A DNA stretch of 64,000 bases from Demequina gelatinilytica. Lineage in GTDB: Bacteria; Actinomycetota; Actinomycetes; Actinomycetales; Demequinaceae. A program made the position numbers and the translations under genes. The stretch is from the NCBI RefSeq assembly GCF_000971115.1, contig NZ_BBLV01000004.1, forward strand, positions 124,001 through 188,000, in the 5' to 3' direction. Below the pieces are notes generated by a model that was not told the origin of the DNA, made no database searches, and saw only the letters and a list, made by a program, of their open reading frames with translations. Below are positions 1-12,120 of this stretch, one piece after another (position 1 is the stretch's first letter; the number at the start of each line of letters is the position of its first letter).

Positions 1-798
1 ACCGGCGAGCACCTCGAGCGACTCCGTCACCTCGAGCCCGTTGCCGATGCCGCGGCCCAGCGGGGTCGACATGTCCGTGAGCAGCGCAGACGTCACCACG
101 CCCGCGTCGGTGCCCAGGTCGACCATGGTCCGCGCGAGCTCGCGCGCCTGGTCGATGTCCTTCATGAAGGCGCCCGTGCCGACCTTGACGTCGAGCACCA
201 GCACGCCGGTGCCCTCCGCGATCTTCTTGGACATGATGGACGATGCGATGAGCGGGATGGCCTCGACCGTCCCGGTGACGTCGCGCAGCGCGTACAGCTT
301 CTTGTCGGCGGGCGCGAGACCCGACCCGGCCGCGCAGATCACGGCGCCCACATCCTCGAGCTGGCGCAGCATCTCCTCGTTGGAGACGTCCGCGCGCCAC
401 CCGGGGATGGACTCGAGCTTGTCGAGCGTGCCTCCCGTGTGGCCCAGGCCACGCCCGGACAGCTGGGGCACCGCGACACCGCATGCGGCGACCAGCGGCG
501 CGAGCGGGAGCGTGATCTTGTCCCCCACGCCGCCCGTCGAGTGCTTGTCGGCCGTGGGACGCGACAGGCCTGAGAAGTCGAGCCGCTCGCCGGTCGCGAT
601 CATCGCCGCGGTCCAGCGCGCGATCTCCTCGCGCGACATGCCGCGCTGGAGGATCGCCATCGCGAGCGAGCTCATCTGCTCGTCGGCGACCACGCCGCGC
701 GTGTAGGCGTCGACCACCCAGTCGATCTGGTCGTGGGACAGGGTGCCGCCGTCCCGCTTGACGCGGATGACGTCGACGGCGTCGTGGCGCTCGGCCAT
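1..798 (-). CDS. deoA: Thymidine phosphorylase (3' part beyond the window)
   Basis: The enzyme splits thymidine with phosphate into thymine and deoxyribose-1-phosphate in pyrimidine salvage. The first 266 residues are present and the stop lies left of the window; family members are about 430 residues. A phosphate-binding KHSTGGVGDK segment lies at residues 85-94, and the family signature SGRGLGHTGGTLDKLE at 114-129. The ATG directly abuts the cdd stop codon, and a GAGGAGG Shine-Dalgarno sequence is embedded in the end of cdd, so the two genes are translationally coupled. It is the last visible gene of a nucleoside uptake and salvage operon running from about 6434 leftwards. Confidence 0.95.
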   Translation of the reverse strand, partial: MAERHDAVDVIRVKRDGGTLSHDQIDWVVDAYTRGVVADEQMSSLAMAILQRGMSREEIARWTAAMIATGERLDFSGLSRPTADKHSTGGVGDKITLPLAPLVAACGVAVPQLSGRGLGHTGGTLDKLESIPGWRADVSNEEMLRQLEDVGAVICAAGSGLAPADKKLYALRDVTGTVEAIPLIASSIMSKKIAEGTGVLVLDVKVGTGAFMKDIDQARELARTMVDLGTDAGVVTSALLTDMSTPLGRGIGNGLEVTESLEVLAG

Positions 799-1194
799 TC
801 AGCCCTCCTCGAGGTGCTGGGGCCCGAAGGCCCACGGAAGAAGATCGTCCAGGGTCAGGGTGCGGTCGGGGCCGTCGATGAGCAGCCCCGGTCCCCCGAA
901 CTCGTACAGCAGCTGGCGGCATCGGCCGCACGGCTGCAGCGGCGCACCCGCCGCGTCGACGCACGCGAACGCCACCAGGCGGCTTCCGAGCGCGTCCGTG
1001 TGGAGCTTCGACACCAGCGCGCACTCGGCGCACAGCGTCAGGCCGTAGCTCGCGTTCTCGACGTTCGCGCCGGTGACCACCTCGCCGGTGTCCGTCAGCG
1101 CGGCGGCGCCCACCCGGTACTTGGAGTACGGCACGTACGCGCGCTCGCTCGCCTGCCTCGCGCGTGCGCGGAGCATGTCCCAGTCGACGTCCAT
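799..1194 (-). CDS. cdd: Cytidine deaminase
   Basis: This cytosolic zinc enzyme hydrolyses cytidine or deoxycytidine to uridine or deoxyuridine. At 131 residues it has the usual homotetrameric CDA length. The zinc and catalytic motif is complete: C55-A-E57 with the catalytic Glu, then P88-C89-x2-C92. The FAVxNVENASY-like substrate loop appears as TGANVENASYG at 41-51. The ATG at 1194 is chosen because the conserved N-terminus starts there and an AGGA lies just upstream; longer readings add an unconserved Arg/Ser-rich stretch. Four bases separate it from the upstream permease gene, and thymidine phosphorylase follows immediately, so this is a pyrimidine salvage pair fed by the adjacent nucleoside transporter. 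Confidence 0.95.
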   Translation of the reverse strand: MDVDWDMLRARARQASERAYVPYSKYRVGAAALTDTGEVVTGANVENASYGLTLCAECALVSKLHTDALGSRLVAFACVDAAGAPLQPCGRCRQLLYEFGGPGLLIDGPDRTLTLDDLLPWAFGPQHLEEG

Positions 1195-1198
1195 GGTC

Positions 1199-2484
1199 CT
1201 ACTTCTTGTACGGGATGCCCTCGGCGGCCGGCGGGCGCGCGTGCCCCACCAGGCCGGCGACGGCGAAGATGGTCGCGATGTACGGGAACATCGCCAGGAA
1301 CTGCGACGGGATGGGCGAGCCGATCGCGCCGAGCTGCGCGCGCAGCGCGTCCGCGAAGCCGAAGAGCAGCGCGGCGGCAAGGGCGCCGCGCGGGCTCCAC
1401 CGGCCGAGGATCATCGCGGCGAGCGCGATGTAGCCCTTGCCCGACGTCATCTCCTTGCCGAACGCCAGGCCCGAGGCGACGGTGAAGAACGCGCCGCCCA
1501 GGCCCGCGATCGCGCCGCCGAGCACCGTGTTGCGCACGCGCGTGCGGTTGACGTTGATGCCCACCGTGTCGGCGGCCTTCGGGTGCTCGCCGACGGCGCG
1601 GACGCGCAGGCCCCAGCGCGACTTGAACAGCATCACCTGCAGGACCGCGACGGTCACGTACAGGATGTAGACCAGCAGGTTCTGGTTGAACAGCACCGGG
1701 CCCAGGACGGGGATGGACGACAGCAGCGGGATGGGCAGCTTGGCCATGCCGAGCGCCTGGTTGAGGTCGCCGTTCTCCGTCATCACGGTGGAGAAGAAGA
1801 AGCTGGTGAGTCCCACGACCAGCATGTTGAGCACCACGCCCACGACGATCTGGTTGACCCAGTACTTGGTCGCGAAGATCGCGAGCAGCAGGCCCACCAG
1901 CGCACCCGCGATGGGCGCCGCGATGAGGCCCACATAGGCGTTGCCGACCATCGACGCCACCAGCGCCGCGAGGAACGCGCCGGCCAGCAGCTGACCCTCG
2001 ATCGCGATGTTGATGATGCCCGAGCGCTCGCACAGGGTGCCGGCGAGGGCGCCGAAGACGAGCGGCACCGCCAGGAACAGCGAGCTGGTGAGGAGGCCCG
2101 TGATCTGGATGCTGGTGGCATCGCGCCCGGCCCCGGCCCACGTGAGCAGCGCGCCCATGATCGCCATGCCGTAGACCACCGGCAGCCAGATCCCGACCTT
2201 GCGGTGCTGGTTCGCACGGTACGCGGCCCAGCCGGCGAGACCGAGGCCCACCAGCGAGAGCAGGATCGCGGCGAGCCGCGACGGCGCGGTGTACGTGGGG
2301 AGGTGGACGAAGTCGGTGCTGCGCGCCACCACGAAGGTGGTCGAGGCGCCGGACGCCGTCCCGAGCCCGAAGATCACCAGGGACAGCAGCGCGATCACGC
2401 CCAGCGCGATCGACGGTCCGAACTTCTTGGGCGGGATCAGCACGCTCGGGGCCGGTGCGGCGGGGGCGTCGGCGACGGTCGCGG

Positions 2485-2488
<4 letters not shown>
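1199..2488 (-). CDS. Nucleoside-type ABC transporter permease 2
   Basis: This is a 429-residue inner-membrane permease of the branched-chain/BMP-type family (NupQ or YufQ class). It has multiple hydrophobic segments and the typical core around CERSGIINIAIEGQLL, where the IxxEG motif marks permeases of this family. A cytoplasmic loop near VGEHPKAADTVGINV probably contacts the ATPase. The start ATG overlaps the stop of the preceding permease by 4 bases (ATGA), so the two subunits are translated together. Substrate assignment to nucleosides is inferred from the BMP lipoprotein and from cdd-deoA in the same operon. Confidence 0.9.
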
Positions 2489-5222
<2,734 letters not shown>

Positions 5223-5279
5223 TGGGGTCCTCCCACGTCTTTGCCCGGACTTCACCGAGCCTACTAGCGGAGACAGCGA

Positions 5280-5314
5280 GGGGCGCGCCGCAGGCAAGGC
5301 CCACGGCGCGCCCC
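5280..5314 (-). terminator. GC hairpin between lipoprotein and ATPase genes
   Basis: An 11-bp perfect inverted repeat (GGGGCGCGCCG at 5280-5290 and its complement at 5304-5314) with a 13-nt loop lies just downstream of the BMP lipoprotein stop on the minus strand. No T-tract follows. Such a hairpin could act as a partial terminator or 3'-end stabiliser that keeps the lipoprotein transcript more abundant than the transporter transcript; that role is inferred. Confidence 0.6.
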
Positions 5315-5330
5315 CGAATGATGCGCTGTC

Positions 5331-6434
5331 TTAGGAGACGTCGACCGAGATCGAGCCGTCGATGATGCCGGCCTTGATCGTGTCGAGGTTCGCGAGGACC
5401 TCCTCGGGCACGACGCCCTCGGCGAAGTCCGCGACGCCCACGCCCTCGTTCTCGAGCGTGCCCAGGTACGGGGTCGCCGAGAAGCCGGAGTCGACGGTCT
5501 CGGCGATGGTGTCGAACACCGAGTTGCCGATGTTCTTGAGCACCGAGGTGAGGACGATGTCCGCGTAGTCGGTGGTGACGGTCCAGTCGGAGTCCACACC
5601 GATCAGCCACGCGTCGCCGGCCGACTTCACGGCGGCGGCGGCACCGAGGCCCACGGGGCCCGCGACGGGCATGACCACGTCGGCGCCCTGGCTCAGGAAC
5701 TCCTCCGTGACGTTCTGACCCTTCGACTGGTCGGAGAAGTCACCGGTGAACTGACCGTCGGTGCCGTCCCAGCCGAGGACCTTGACGTCGCCGCCCATCT
5801 CCTCGTTGTAGTACTCGGCGCCCGCGAGGAAGCCGTCCATGAAGATGGTGACCGACGGGATGTTCATGCCACCGAAGGTCGACAGCGTGCCCGACGCCGA
5901 GGCGCCCGCGGCCGCGTAGCCCGCGAGGAACGAGGCCTCGTCGGTGTCGAACGTGATCGGCTTGATGTTCGGGGCGTCGGTCTCACCGTTGTAGTCGTTG
6001 TCGGCGAGGTCGTCGATGATCGCGAAGTTGACGTCGGGGTTCGCGATCGCGGCCTCGACGGTCGCGCCCGAGAGCAGGAAGCCGACGGTGATGATCAGGT
6101 CGCAGCCCGCGGCGACCTGCGCCTCGATGTTGGGCAGGAAGTCGGCCTCGGTGGTCGACTCGGCGGAGGCGATCTCGATGCCGAGCTCGGACTCCGCGCG
6201 GGTCAGGCCCTCGTAGCCGGACTGGTTGAAGGACTTGTCGTCGAAGCCGCCCGAGTCCGAGACCATGCAGGCCTTGAAGTCGACGGTCTCGGCCGGCGCC
6301 TCGGCGGTGGCGGTCGCGGTGGAGTCCGCGGTCGCGCCCGGCGTGGTCGTCTCGTCCTCGGGCGCCGAGGCGCACGCGGCAAGGGTCAGCGCCGACACGG
6401 CGGCGACCGCACCCACACGGATGATGTTCTTCAT
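5331..6434 (-). CDS. BMP-family substrate-binding lipoprotein
   Basis: This is the extracytoplasmic binding protein of the adjacent ABC transporter, of the BmpA/Med (PnrA-like) nucleoside-binding family. It has 367 residues. The start at 6434 gives a clean lipoprotein signal peptide with lipobox L-A-A-C and lipidated Cys21, followed by a Thr/Ala-rich linker to about residue 50. The family motif DSGGFDDKSFNQSGYEGL follows the linker, and further conserved blocks include QVAAGCDLIITVGFLL. Calling a more upstream start would bury the signal peptide. An AGAGGG precedes the ATG. It is first in the operon, as usual for binding proteins, and is likely transcribed from the -10 at 6492-6497. Confidence 0.93.
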   Translation of the reverse strand: MKNIIRVGAVAAVSALTLAACASAPEDETTTPGATADSTATATAEAPAETVDFKACMVSDSGGFDDKSFNQSGYEGLTRAESELGIEIASAESTTEADFLPNIEAQVAAGCDLIITVGFLLSGATVEAAIANPDVNFAIIDDLADNDYNGETDAPNIKPITFDTDEASFLAGYAAAGASASGTLSTFGGMNIPSVTIFMDGFLAGAEYYNEEMGGDVKVLGWDGTDGQFTGDFSDQSKGQNVTEEFLSQGADVVMPVAGPVGLGAAAAVKSAGDAWLIGVDSDWTVTTDYADIVLTSVLKNIGNSVFDTIAETVDSGFSATPYLGTLENEGVGVADFAEGVVPEEVLANLDTIKAGIIDGSISVDVS

Positions 6435-6491
6435 CAGGTGATTCCCTCTGTTCGATATCCGCCCGGCTGCCACCGGGCTGGCGTACGGGTC

Positions 6492-6497
6492 ATCGTA
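6492..6497 (-). promoter_or_regulatory. Candidate -10 of the nucleoside transporter operon
   Basis: TACGAT on the minus strand lies about 58 bases upstream of the lipoprotein start and fits the actinobacterial TANNNT -10 consensus. CGTACGG occurs twice here (6482-6488 and 6494-6500) as direct repeats overlapping the hexamer, so a regulator could bind there. The -35 is not clear. Confidence 0.35.
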
Positions 6498-6557
6498 CGG
6501 CCGCAATGTTACGGAAAGTGAAGGCTTCATTGCGCCGCGGCTACGATTCCGCAACGT

Positions 6558-7619
6558 TCAGGCCTCAGACAGGGCCCCCGCCGCATCCTTCACGCGCTGC
6601 GCCGCTGAGCGCACGGTGACCAGGATCGCCTCGTCCGACTCGACGACCACGGCATCGTCCACCCCCACGACGACCACGGGCTTGGTGCCGCCGACGACGA
6701 GCGGCGCGCTCGCGCCGACCATCGCGACCGGGGCGTCGCGGCCGATGGCGACGGCGCCGGAGAGCTCGGCGAGCGAGTCGAAGTCGCCGACGTCGTGCCA
6801 CTCGAAGGAGGCGGGCACCACGGCCACCCCGCCCTCCGCGGCGACGGGCTCCGCGATCGCGTGGTCGATCGCGATCCTGGTGAGCGTGGGCCACACGCGC
6901 GCGAGCACCTCGGTGCGCTCGGGCCCGTCCCAGGCAGCAGCGATCTCGCGCACGCCGTCGGCCAGCGCGGGCTGCAGCCTGTCGAGGTGGCCCAGGAGCA
7001 CGTCGGTACGCATGACGAACATGCCGGCGTTCCACGCGAAGCCGCCGCGGGCGAGCATGCCGGCGGCGGTCTCCGCGTCGGGCTTCTCGGTGAACGCGAC
7101 CACGTGGCGCGCGTCACCGTCGAGCACCTCTCCCATCTCGATGTAGCCGAACGCCGTCGAGGGCTCGGTGGGCGTGATGCCGATGACCACCACCTTGCCG
7201 GTCGCGGCGACGCGCGCGGCCTCGCGGACGGTCGCCCGGAACATCTCGGCGTCAGGGATCACGTGGTCGGCCGCGAACGAGCCCATGACGCGCGGCCCCC
7301 ACCGCTGCTCGATGAGCGCGGCCGCGAGCGCGATGGCCGCCATCGAGTCGCGCGGGCTGGGCTCCGTCACCAGGTTCGCGGCGGGCACCTGCGGCACCTG
7401 CGCCGCGACCGCAGGCGCGTGCCGCTCACCGGTGACGATGACCACGCGCTCGGAAAGCGGGCTCACGCGGGCGACCGTGTCCTGGATCAGCGTGGCGCCG
7501 GTGCCCAGGAGGTCGAGCAGGAACTTGGGACGATGCGGCTGGGACAGGGGCCACAGCCGCGAGCCCACCCCTCCGGCCGGGATGACGGTGATGAAATCAT
7601 GCACGATGTCCGACACGAT
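6558..7619 (-). CDS. manC: Mannose-1-phosphate guanylyltransferase
   Basis: The enzyme makes GDP-mannose from mannose-1-phosphate and GTP, feeding mannosylated glycans and lipids. The nucleotidyltransferase signature IPAGGVGSRLWPLSQPHRPKF is near the N-terminus, with FVEKPD-like AFTEKPD and WNAGMFVMR blocks following. There is no C-terminal phosphomannose isomerase domain, so it is the short single-function type of about 353 residues. The start is ambiguous: GTG 7619 has GGGGGG seven bases upstream, while in-frame ATGs at 7631 and 7646 would add 4 or 9 residues. It is transcribed divergently from sdhC, so the regulatory regions overlap. Confidence 0.88.
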   Translation of the reverse strand: MVSDIVHDFITVIPAGGVGSRLWPLSQPHRPKFLLDLLGTGATLIQDTVARVSPLSERVVIVTGERHAPAVAAQVPQVPAANLVTEPSPRDSMAAIALAAALIEQRWGPRVMGSFAADHVIPDAEMFRATVREAARVAATGKVVVIGITPTEPSTAFGYIEMGEVLDGDARHVVAFTEKPDAETAAGMLARGGFAWNAGMFVMRTDVLLGHLDRLQPALADGVREIAAAWDGPERTEVLARVWPTLTRIAIDHAIAEPVAAEGGVAVVPASFEWHDVGDFDSLAELSGAVAIGRDAPVAMVGASAPLVVGGTKPVVVVGVDDAVVVESDEAILVTVRSAAQRVKDAAGALSEA

Positions 7620-7687
7620 CAGGCCCCCCATGGTCGATTCATTCATGGCGACCACACTAGGATGCGAGGCAAGCCCGGAGAAGTGCT

Positions 7688-8074
7688 GTGAGGAGTCCTG
7701 TGTCACCGACGACGTTGTACCGAGGCCATGAAGGCATGTGGATGTGGGTGGTCCACCGTGTCACCGGAGTGGCCATCTTCTTCTTCCTGCTCATCCACGT
7801 CCTGGACACCACCCTGGTGCGCGTCTCCCCCGAGGCCTACAACGACGTGATCGGCAGCTACAAGACCCCGATCTACGGCCTGGTCGAGGCCGGACTGGTC
7901 GCGGCGATCATCCTCCACGCCTTCAACGGCCTGCGGATCATCGCGGTCGACCACTCCACGTGGGCGCTGCGCCACCAGAAGCAGCTCGTGTGGGCCGTGT
8001 GGATCATCTTCGTGGTGCTCATGGCCGGCTTCCTGCCCCGCCACCTCGGCCACGTCTTCGGAGGTGCCTGGTGA
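7688..8074 (+). CDS. sdhC: Succinate dehydrogenase cytochrome b556 subunit
   Basis: This is a membrane anchor of complex II. The 128-residue protein has three hydrophobic helices and the signature LYRGHEGMWMWVVHRVTGV near the N-terminus, where the Arg-His-Arg region faces the quinone and heme site. His residues in helices (HVLDT, HAFNGLR) are candidate heme ligands. The GTG at 7688 has GGAG seven bases upstream; a second GTG at 7700 follows AGGAG more closely and is a possible alternative. The stop overlaps the sdhD start by 4 bases. Confidence 0.92.
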   Translation: MRSPVSPTTLYRGHEGMWMWVVHRVTGVAIFFFLLIHVLDTTLVRVSPEAYNDVIGSYKTPIYGLVEAGLVAAIILHAFNGLRIIAVDHSTWALRHQKQLVWAVWIIFVVLMAGFLPRHLGHVFGGAW

Positions 8075-8541
8075 CCGCATCGTCCCCCGAGTTCGTCCCC
8101 GGGCCCAAGATCAAGGAGCCCCGGATCCGGTCGGGCCGCGTGCGGCCCGGAGCCGAGCAGTGGTCGTGGCGCTTCATGCGCATCTCCGGCCCGATCCTGG
8201 TGGTCCTCATCCTCACGCACCTGTTCGTGAACCTCATGACGGGCGACGGCATCAGCCAGATCGACTTCGCGTTCGTGGCGGGCAAGTGGGCCGCGCCGCT
8301 GTGGCAGTGGTGGGACTTCCTCATGCTCGCGCTCGCGATGCTGCACGGCGGCAACGGCATGCGCCTGCTCATCAACGACTACGCGCACCGGGCGTGGCTG
8401 AAGAAGCTCCTGCACGGCGCGCTCGGCGTCGCCGTGATCGGCATCATCGTCCTGGGCTCGCTGGTGATCTGGACCTTCGACCCGTGCCCCGTGGATGCCG
8501 ATCTGTCCCTGCTCCCCAGCTTCTGTGAGGATGTCCGATGA
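8071..8541 (+). CDS. sdhD: Succinate dehydrogenase hydrophobic membrane anchor
   Basis: This is the second membrane subunit of complex II, 156 residues with a 35-residue cytoplasmic N-terminal tail and three TM helices. The [14 protein letters not shown] segment and its His are typical of actinobacterial SdhD and may ligate heme. The GTG start overlaps the sdhC stop (GTGA) and the TGA overlaps the sdhA ATG, so all subunits are translationally coupled. Confidence 0.92.
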   Translation: MTASSPEFVPGPKIKEPRIRSGRVRPGAEQWSWRFMRISGPILVVLILTHLFVNLMTGDGISQIDFAFVAGKWAAPLWQWWDFLMLALAMLHGGNGMRLLINDYAHRAWLKKLLHGALGVAVIGIIVLGSLVIWTFDPCPVDADLSLLPSFCEDVR

Positions 8542-10307
8542 CCCACCACGAGTACGACGTCGTCATCGTCGGCGCCGGCGGCGCCGGCATGCGTGCCGCC
8601 CTCGAGAGCTCGCAGCGCGCCCGCACGGCCGTGCTGACCAAGCTGTACCCCACCCGCTCGCACACGGGCGCGGCGCAGGGCGGCATGGCCGCGGCGCTCG
8701 CCAACGTCGAGGACGACAACGCCGAGTGGCACGTCTTCGACACCATCAAGGGCGGCGACTACCTGGTGGACCAGGACGCGGCGGAGATCCTGTGCAACGA
8801 GGCGATCGACGCGGTGCTCGACCTCGAGAAGATGGGCCTGCCGTTCAACCGCACGCCCGACGGCAAGGTGGACCAGCGCCGCTTCGGTGGCCACACGCGC
8901 AACCACGGCGAGGCCGCGGTGCGTCGCGCCTGCTACTCCGCGGACCGCACCGGTCACATGATCCTCCAGACGCTGTACCAGCAGTGCATCAAGCAGGAGG
9001 TCGAGTTCTTCAACGAGTACTACGTGCTCGACCTGATCCTCGACAAGGACCCGCAGGCCGCGGCGCCGGGCGAGGACGTCTCGGTCGCGGGCGTGGTCGC
9101 GCTCGAGCTGTCGACGGGCGAGATCCACACGTTCCGTGCCAAGTCGGTGATCTTCGCGACCGGCGGCGCGGGCAAGGTGTTCAAGACCACCTCCAACGCG
9201 CACACGCTCACGGGCGACGGCATGGGCATCGCGCTGGGCGCCGGCCTGCCGCTCGAGGACATGGAGTTCTTCCAGTTCCACCCGACGGGCCTCGCGGGGC
9301 TCGGGATCCTGCTGTCCGAGGCCGCGCGCGGCGAGGGCGGCATCCTGCGCAACTCCGAGGGCGAGCGGTTCATGGAGCGCTACGCCCCCACCATCAAGGA
9401 CCTCGCCCCTCGCGACATGGTCGCCCGCGCGATGGCCAACGAGGTGCGCGAGGGCCGCGGCGCCGGGCCTCACAAGGACTACGTCCTCCTGGACCTCACG
9501 CACCTCGAGCCGGCGCATATCGACGAGAAGCTCCCGGACATCACCGAGTTCGCGCGCACCTACCTGGGCGTCGAGCCGTACACCGAGCCCGTACCGGTCT
9601 ACCCGACCGCCCACTACGCGATGGGCGGCATCCCCACCACGGTGCAAGGCGAGGTGCTGCGCAACAACACCGACACCGTCAAGGGCCTCTATGCCGCCGG
9701 CGAGTGCGCATGCGTCTCCGTGCACGGCGCCAACCGCCTGGGCACCAACTCGCTGCTCGACATCAACGTCTTCGGCCGCCGCGCCGGCATCGCCGCCGCG
9801 GAGCACGCCGTCGCGACCGCGGAGGCCGCGGCCTTCCCGGACGATGCGGCGGCCCGGGTCGAGGGCATCGTCACCCGCCTGCTGGCGACCGTGGGCGGTT
9901 CCGGCACGGAGCGCGTCGCGGAGGTCCGCAAGGCGCTCCAGGAGACGATGGACCGCAACGTGCAGGTGTTCCGCGACGCCGCCTCCCTCGAGGAGGCGAC
10001 CCGCGTGGTCGCCGAGCTCAAGGAGCGCTACAAGGACGTCGCCATCCACGACCGTGGCCAGCGCTTCAACACGGATCTCCTCGAGGCGATCGAGCTGGGC
10101 TTCCTGCTCGAGATCGCCGAGGTGGTGGTCGCGGGAGCGCTCGCCCGTCAGGAGTCGCGCGGCGGCCACTACCGCGAGGACTTCCCCACGCGCGACGATG
10201 AGAAGTTCATGCACCACACCATGGCGTACGCGACGGGTGAGGGGGTCCGCCTGGACACCAAGCCTGTGGTGGTGACCAAGTACCAGCCGATGGAGAGGAA
10301 GTACTGA
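8538..10307 (+). CDS. sdhA: Succinate dehydrogenase flavoprotein subunit
   Basis: This catalytic subunit oxidises succinate to fumarate using covalent FAD. It is 589 residues, the normal length. Visible motifs are the FAD dinucleotide fold [14 protein letters not shown] at the N-terminus, the [13 protein letters not shown] region containing the flavinylated His ([10 protein letters not shown]), the active-site FQFHPTGL, and [13 protein letters not shown] near residue 400. The [14 protein letters not shown]-terminal block is also present. The stop overlaps the sdhB start by one base (TGATG). Confidence 0.97.
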   Translation: MTHHEYDVVIVGAGGAGMRAALESSQRARTAVLTKLYPTRSHTGAAQGGMAAALANVEDDNAEWHVFDTIKGGDYLVDQDAAEILCNEAIDAVLDLEKMGLPFNRTPDGKVDQRRFGGHTRNHGEAAVRRACYSADRTGHMILQTLYQQCIKQEVEFFNEYYVLDLILDKDPQAAAPGEDVSVAGVVALELSTGEIHTFRAKSVIFATGGAGKVFKTTSNAHTLTGDGMGIALGAGLPLEDMEFFQFHPTGLAGLGILLSEAARGEGGILRNSEGERFMERYAPTIKDLAPRDMVARAMANEVREGRGAGPHKDYVLLDLTHLEPAHIDEKLPDITEFARTYLGVEPYTEPVPVYPTAHYAMGGIPTTVQGEVLRNNTDTVKGLYAAGECACVSVHGANRLGTNSLLDINVFGRRAGIAAAEHAVATAEAAAFPDDAAARVEGIVTRLLATVGGSGTERVAEVRKALQETMDRNVQVFRDAASLEEATRVVAELKERYKDVAIHDRGQRFNTDLLEAIELGFLLEIAEVVVAGALARQESRGGHYREDFPTRDDEKFMHHTMAYATGEGVRLDTKPVVVTKYQPMERKY

Positions 10308-11071
10308 TGACGGCGACCGCCGAGTCCCCCGCTGTCGGCGAGGTCAAGGCCATGCAGGTCACGCTGCGCATCCTGCGCTCCAAGCCCGAGGGCTCGGATG
10401 AGCACGCGCCGGGCGAGCAGTACTGGCAGGAGTTCCAGGTCGAGGCGCACGCGACCGACCGCGTGCTCGACGCGCTCCACAAGATCAAGTGGGAGCAGGA
10501 CGGCTCGCTCGCGTTCCGCCGCTCGTGCGCGCACGGCGTGTGCGGCTCGGACGCGATGCGGATCAACGCGCGCAACCGCCTCGCGTGCAAGACGCTGCTC
10601 AAGGACCTCAACCCGGCCAAGCCGATCATCGTCGAGCCCATCAAGGGCCTTCCGGTCGAGAAGGACCTCATCGTGGACATGGAGCCGTTCTTCGCCTCCT
10701 ACCGCGAGATCATGCCGTTCCTCATGACCACGGGGAGCGCGCCCACGCGCGAGCGGCTGCAGTCGCCCGAGGAGCGCCAGCGCTTCGACGACACGACCAA
10801 GTGCATCATGTGCGCCGCGTGCACCACGTCCTGCCCGGTGTTCTGGACCGACGGCCAGTACTTCGGCCCCCAGGCCATCGTGGGCGCGCATCGGTTCATC
10901 TTCGACTCGCGCGACGAGGGCCAGTGGGACCGCCTCGAGATCCTCAACGACAAGGCGGGCGTCTGGAAGTGCCGCACCGCCTTCAACTGCACCGAGGCCT
11001 GCCCGCGCGGCATCGAGGTCACCAAGGCGATCTCCGAGGTCAAGCACGCGCTCACCACGGGAGAGATCTAG
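10307..11071 (+). CDS. sdhB: Succinate dehydrogenase iron-sulfur subunit
   Basis: This subunit transfers electrons from FAD to quinone through three clusters. In the 254-residue protein the [2Fe-2S] ligands are C74, C79 and C94 (with Asp82 in the position of a fourth ligand, as in many homologues). C166-x2-C169-x2-C172 with C176, and C222, C228 and C232, supply the [4Fe-4S] and [3Fe-4S] clusters. It is the last gene of sdhCDAB and is followed by a 15-bp stem terminator. Confidence 0.97.
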   Translation: MTATAESPAVGEVKAMQVTLRILRSKPEGSDEHAPGEQYWQEFQVEAHATDRVLDALHKIKWEQDGSLAFRRSCAHGVCGSDAMRINARNRLACKTLLKDLNPAKPIIVEPIKGLPVEKDLIVDMEPFFASYREIMPFLMTTGSAPTRERLQSPEERQRFDDTTKCIMCAACTTSCPVFWTDGQYFGPQAIVGAHRFIFDSRDEGQWDRLEILNDKAGVWKCRTAFNCTEACPRGIEVTKAISEVKHALTTGEI

Positions 11072-11079
11072 AGCCTCCC

Positions 11080-11127
11080 GCCCGCTGCGTCGCCGGCTCC
11101 ACCGCACGGTGAGGCGGCGCAGCGGGC
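11080..11127 (+). terminator. Terminator hairpin after sdhB
   Basis: Two 15-nt arms (11080-11094 and 11113-11127) pair with a single U-G wobble around an 18-nt loop that itself contains a small ACCG/CGGT hairpin. It begins 8 bases after the sdhB stop. No T-run follows, as usual in this window. Confidence 0.65.
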
Positions 11128-11241
11128 GATCCGTGGCCCGTGGCGCGACTCGCCGACGACACGCCGGGGAGCATGCGGCGGAACCGCGGATCGGTGCGGC
11201 CGAGCCGCGCAGATCGCGCGGACCCGGCCTAGAGTCGAACG

Positions 11242-12024
11242 GTGGACACCTGGGACGCGGGTGAGCTCTACGAGCGGTACATGGGCCGCTGGAGCCGTCG
11301 GCTCGCGCCCCCGTTCCTGGCCTGGCTCGACGCGGCCCCCGGCGCCCGGTGGCTCGACGTCGGCTGCGGGACCGGCGCGCTCGCCTCGGCGGTGCTCGAT
11401 GCGTGCCATCCCGCGCTCGTGGTCGGCATCGATCCGTCCGAGGCGTTCGTCGCGGCGGCGCGCCACGGGATCCCGTCCGCCACGTTCGAGGTGGGCGACG
11501 CCGAGCTGCTGCCCTACCGGGACCGCTCCTTCGACGTGTGCGTGAGCGCGATCGCGCTCAACTTCGTCCCCGATCCCGCCCGGGCGCTCGCCGAGATGCG
11601 TCGGGTGACCGCGACCGGCGGCCGGATCGCCGCCTACGTGTGGGACTACGCGGGCGGGATGGAGCTGCTGCGTGCGTTCTGGGATGCCGCGGTCGCGCTT
11701 GACCCTGCGGCGGCGGAGCTCGACGAGGCGCGGCGGTTCCCCTTGTGCGCGCCGGGCGCGCTCGCATCCGCCTTCCGGGACGCGGGCCTGGTCGAGGTCG
11801 AGGGCCACGCGCTGCGGATGGAGACAGGGTTCGCCTCGTTCGACGAGTACTGGGCGCCGTTCCTCGGGGGTCAGGGGCCCGCGCCGTCCTACGTCGCGGG
11901 CCTTCCGCCGGCACGCCGTGCCGATCTGGAGGCGCGCCTCCGCGAGCGCATCGTTGCCCGGGCCGGAGGCGAGATCGTGATGACCGCAACCGCGTGGGCC
12001 GCCCAGGGCCGTGTGCCCGCCTGA
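11242..12024 (+). CDS. Class I SAM-dependent methyltransferase
   Basis: This is a 260-residue soluble methyltransferase of the UbiE/Methyltransf_11 type. Motif I is WLDVGCGTGALASAV (about residues 35-49), followed by the acidic GIDPSE strand, the DAELLPYRDRSFDVCVSAIALNFVPDP post-motif region and the MRRVTATGGRIAAYVWDY motif. The substrate is unknown. The GTG start is supported by a TAGAGT -10 at 11230-11235 only 6 bases upstream, implying a leaderless mRNA. No co-transcribed partner is apparent. Confidence 0.85.
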   Translation: MDTWDAGELYERYMGRWSRRLAPPFLAWLDAAPGARWLDVGCGTGALASAVLDACHPALVVGIDPSEAFVAAARHGIPSATFEVGDAELLPYRDRSFDVCVSAIALNFVPDPARALAEMRRVTATGGRIAAYVWDYAGGMELLRAFWDAAVALDPAAAELDEARRFPLCAPGALASAFRDAGLVEVEGHALRMETGFASFDEYWAPFLGGQGPAPSYVAGLPPARRADLEARLRERIVARAGGEIVMTATAWAAQGRVPA

Positions 12025-12120
12025 CCGGCGGGAAGCGACTGCGATCGACCACTGCGGCGCCAAGACCCGCGAGAACCGACCACCATCCACCACTTCCGGT
12101 GGGGGCCGCCCGGGCGAGGC

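Noticed and set aside
11125..11225. Possible fourth copy of the 99-bp repeat
   Set aside because: It shares CGACACGCCGGGG and a GATCCGT block, but the arms do not line up and the length differs. Too degenerate to call.
12087..12102. CCACC/GGTGG hairpin between the methyltransferase and the YihY gene
   Set aside because: The stem is 5 bp, with no extension or T-tract; too weak to call as a terminator.
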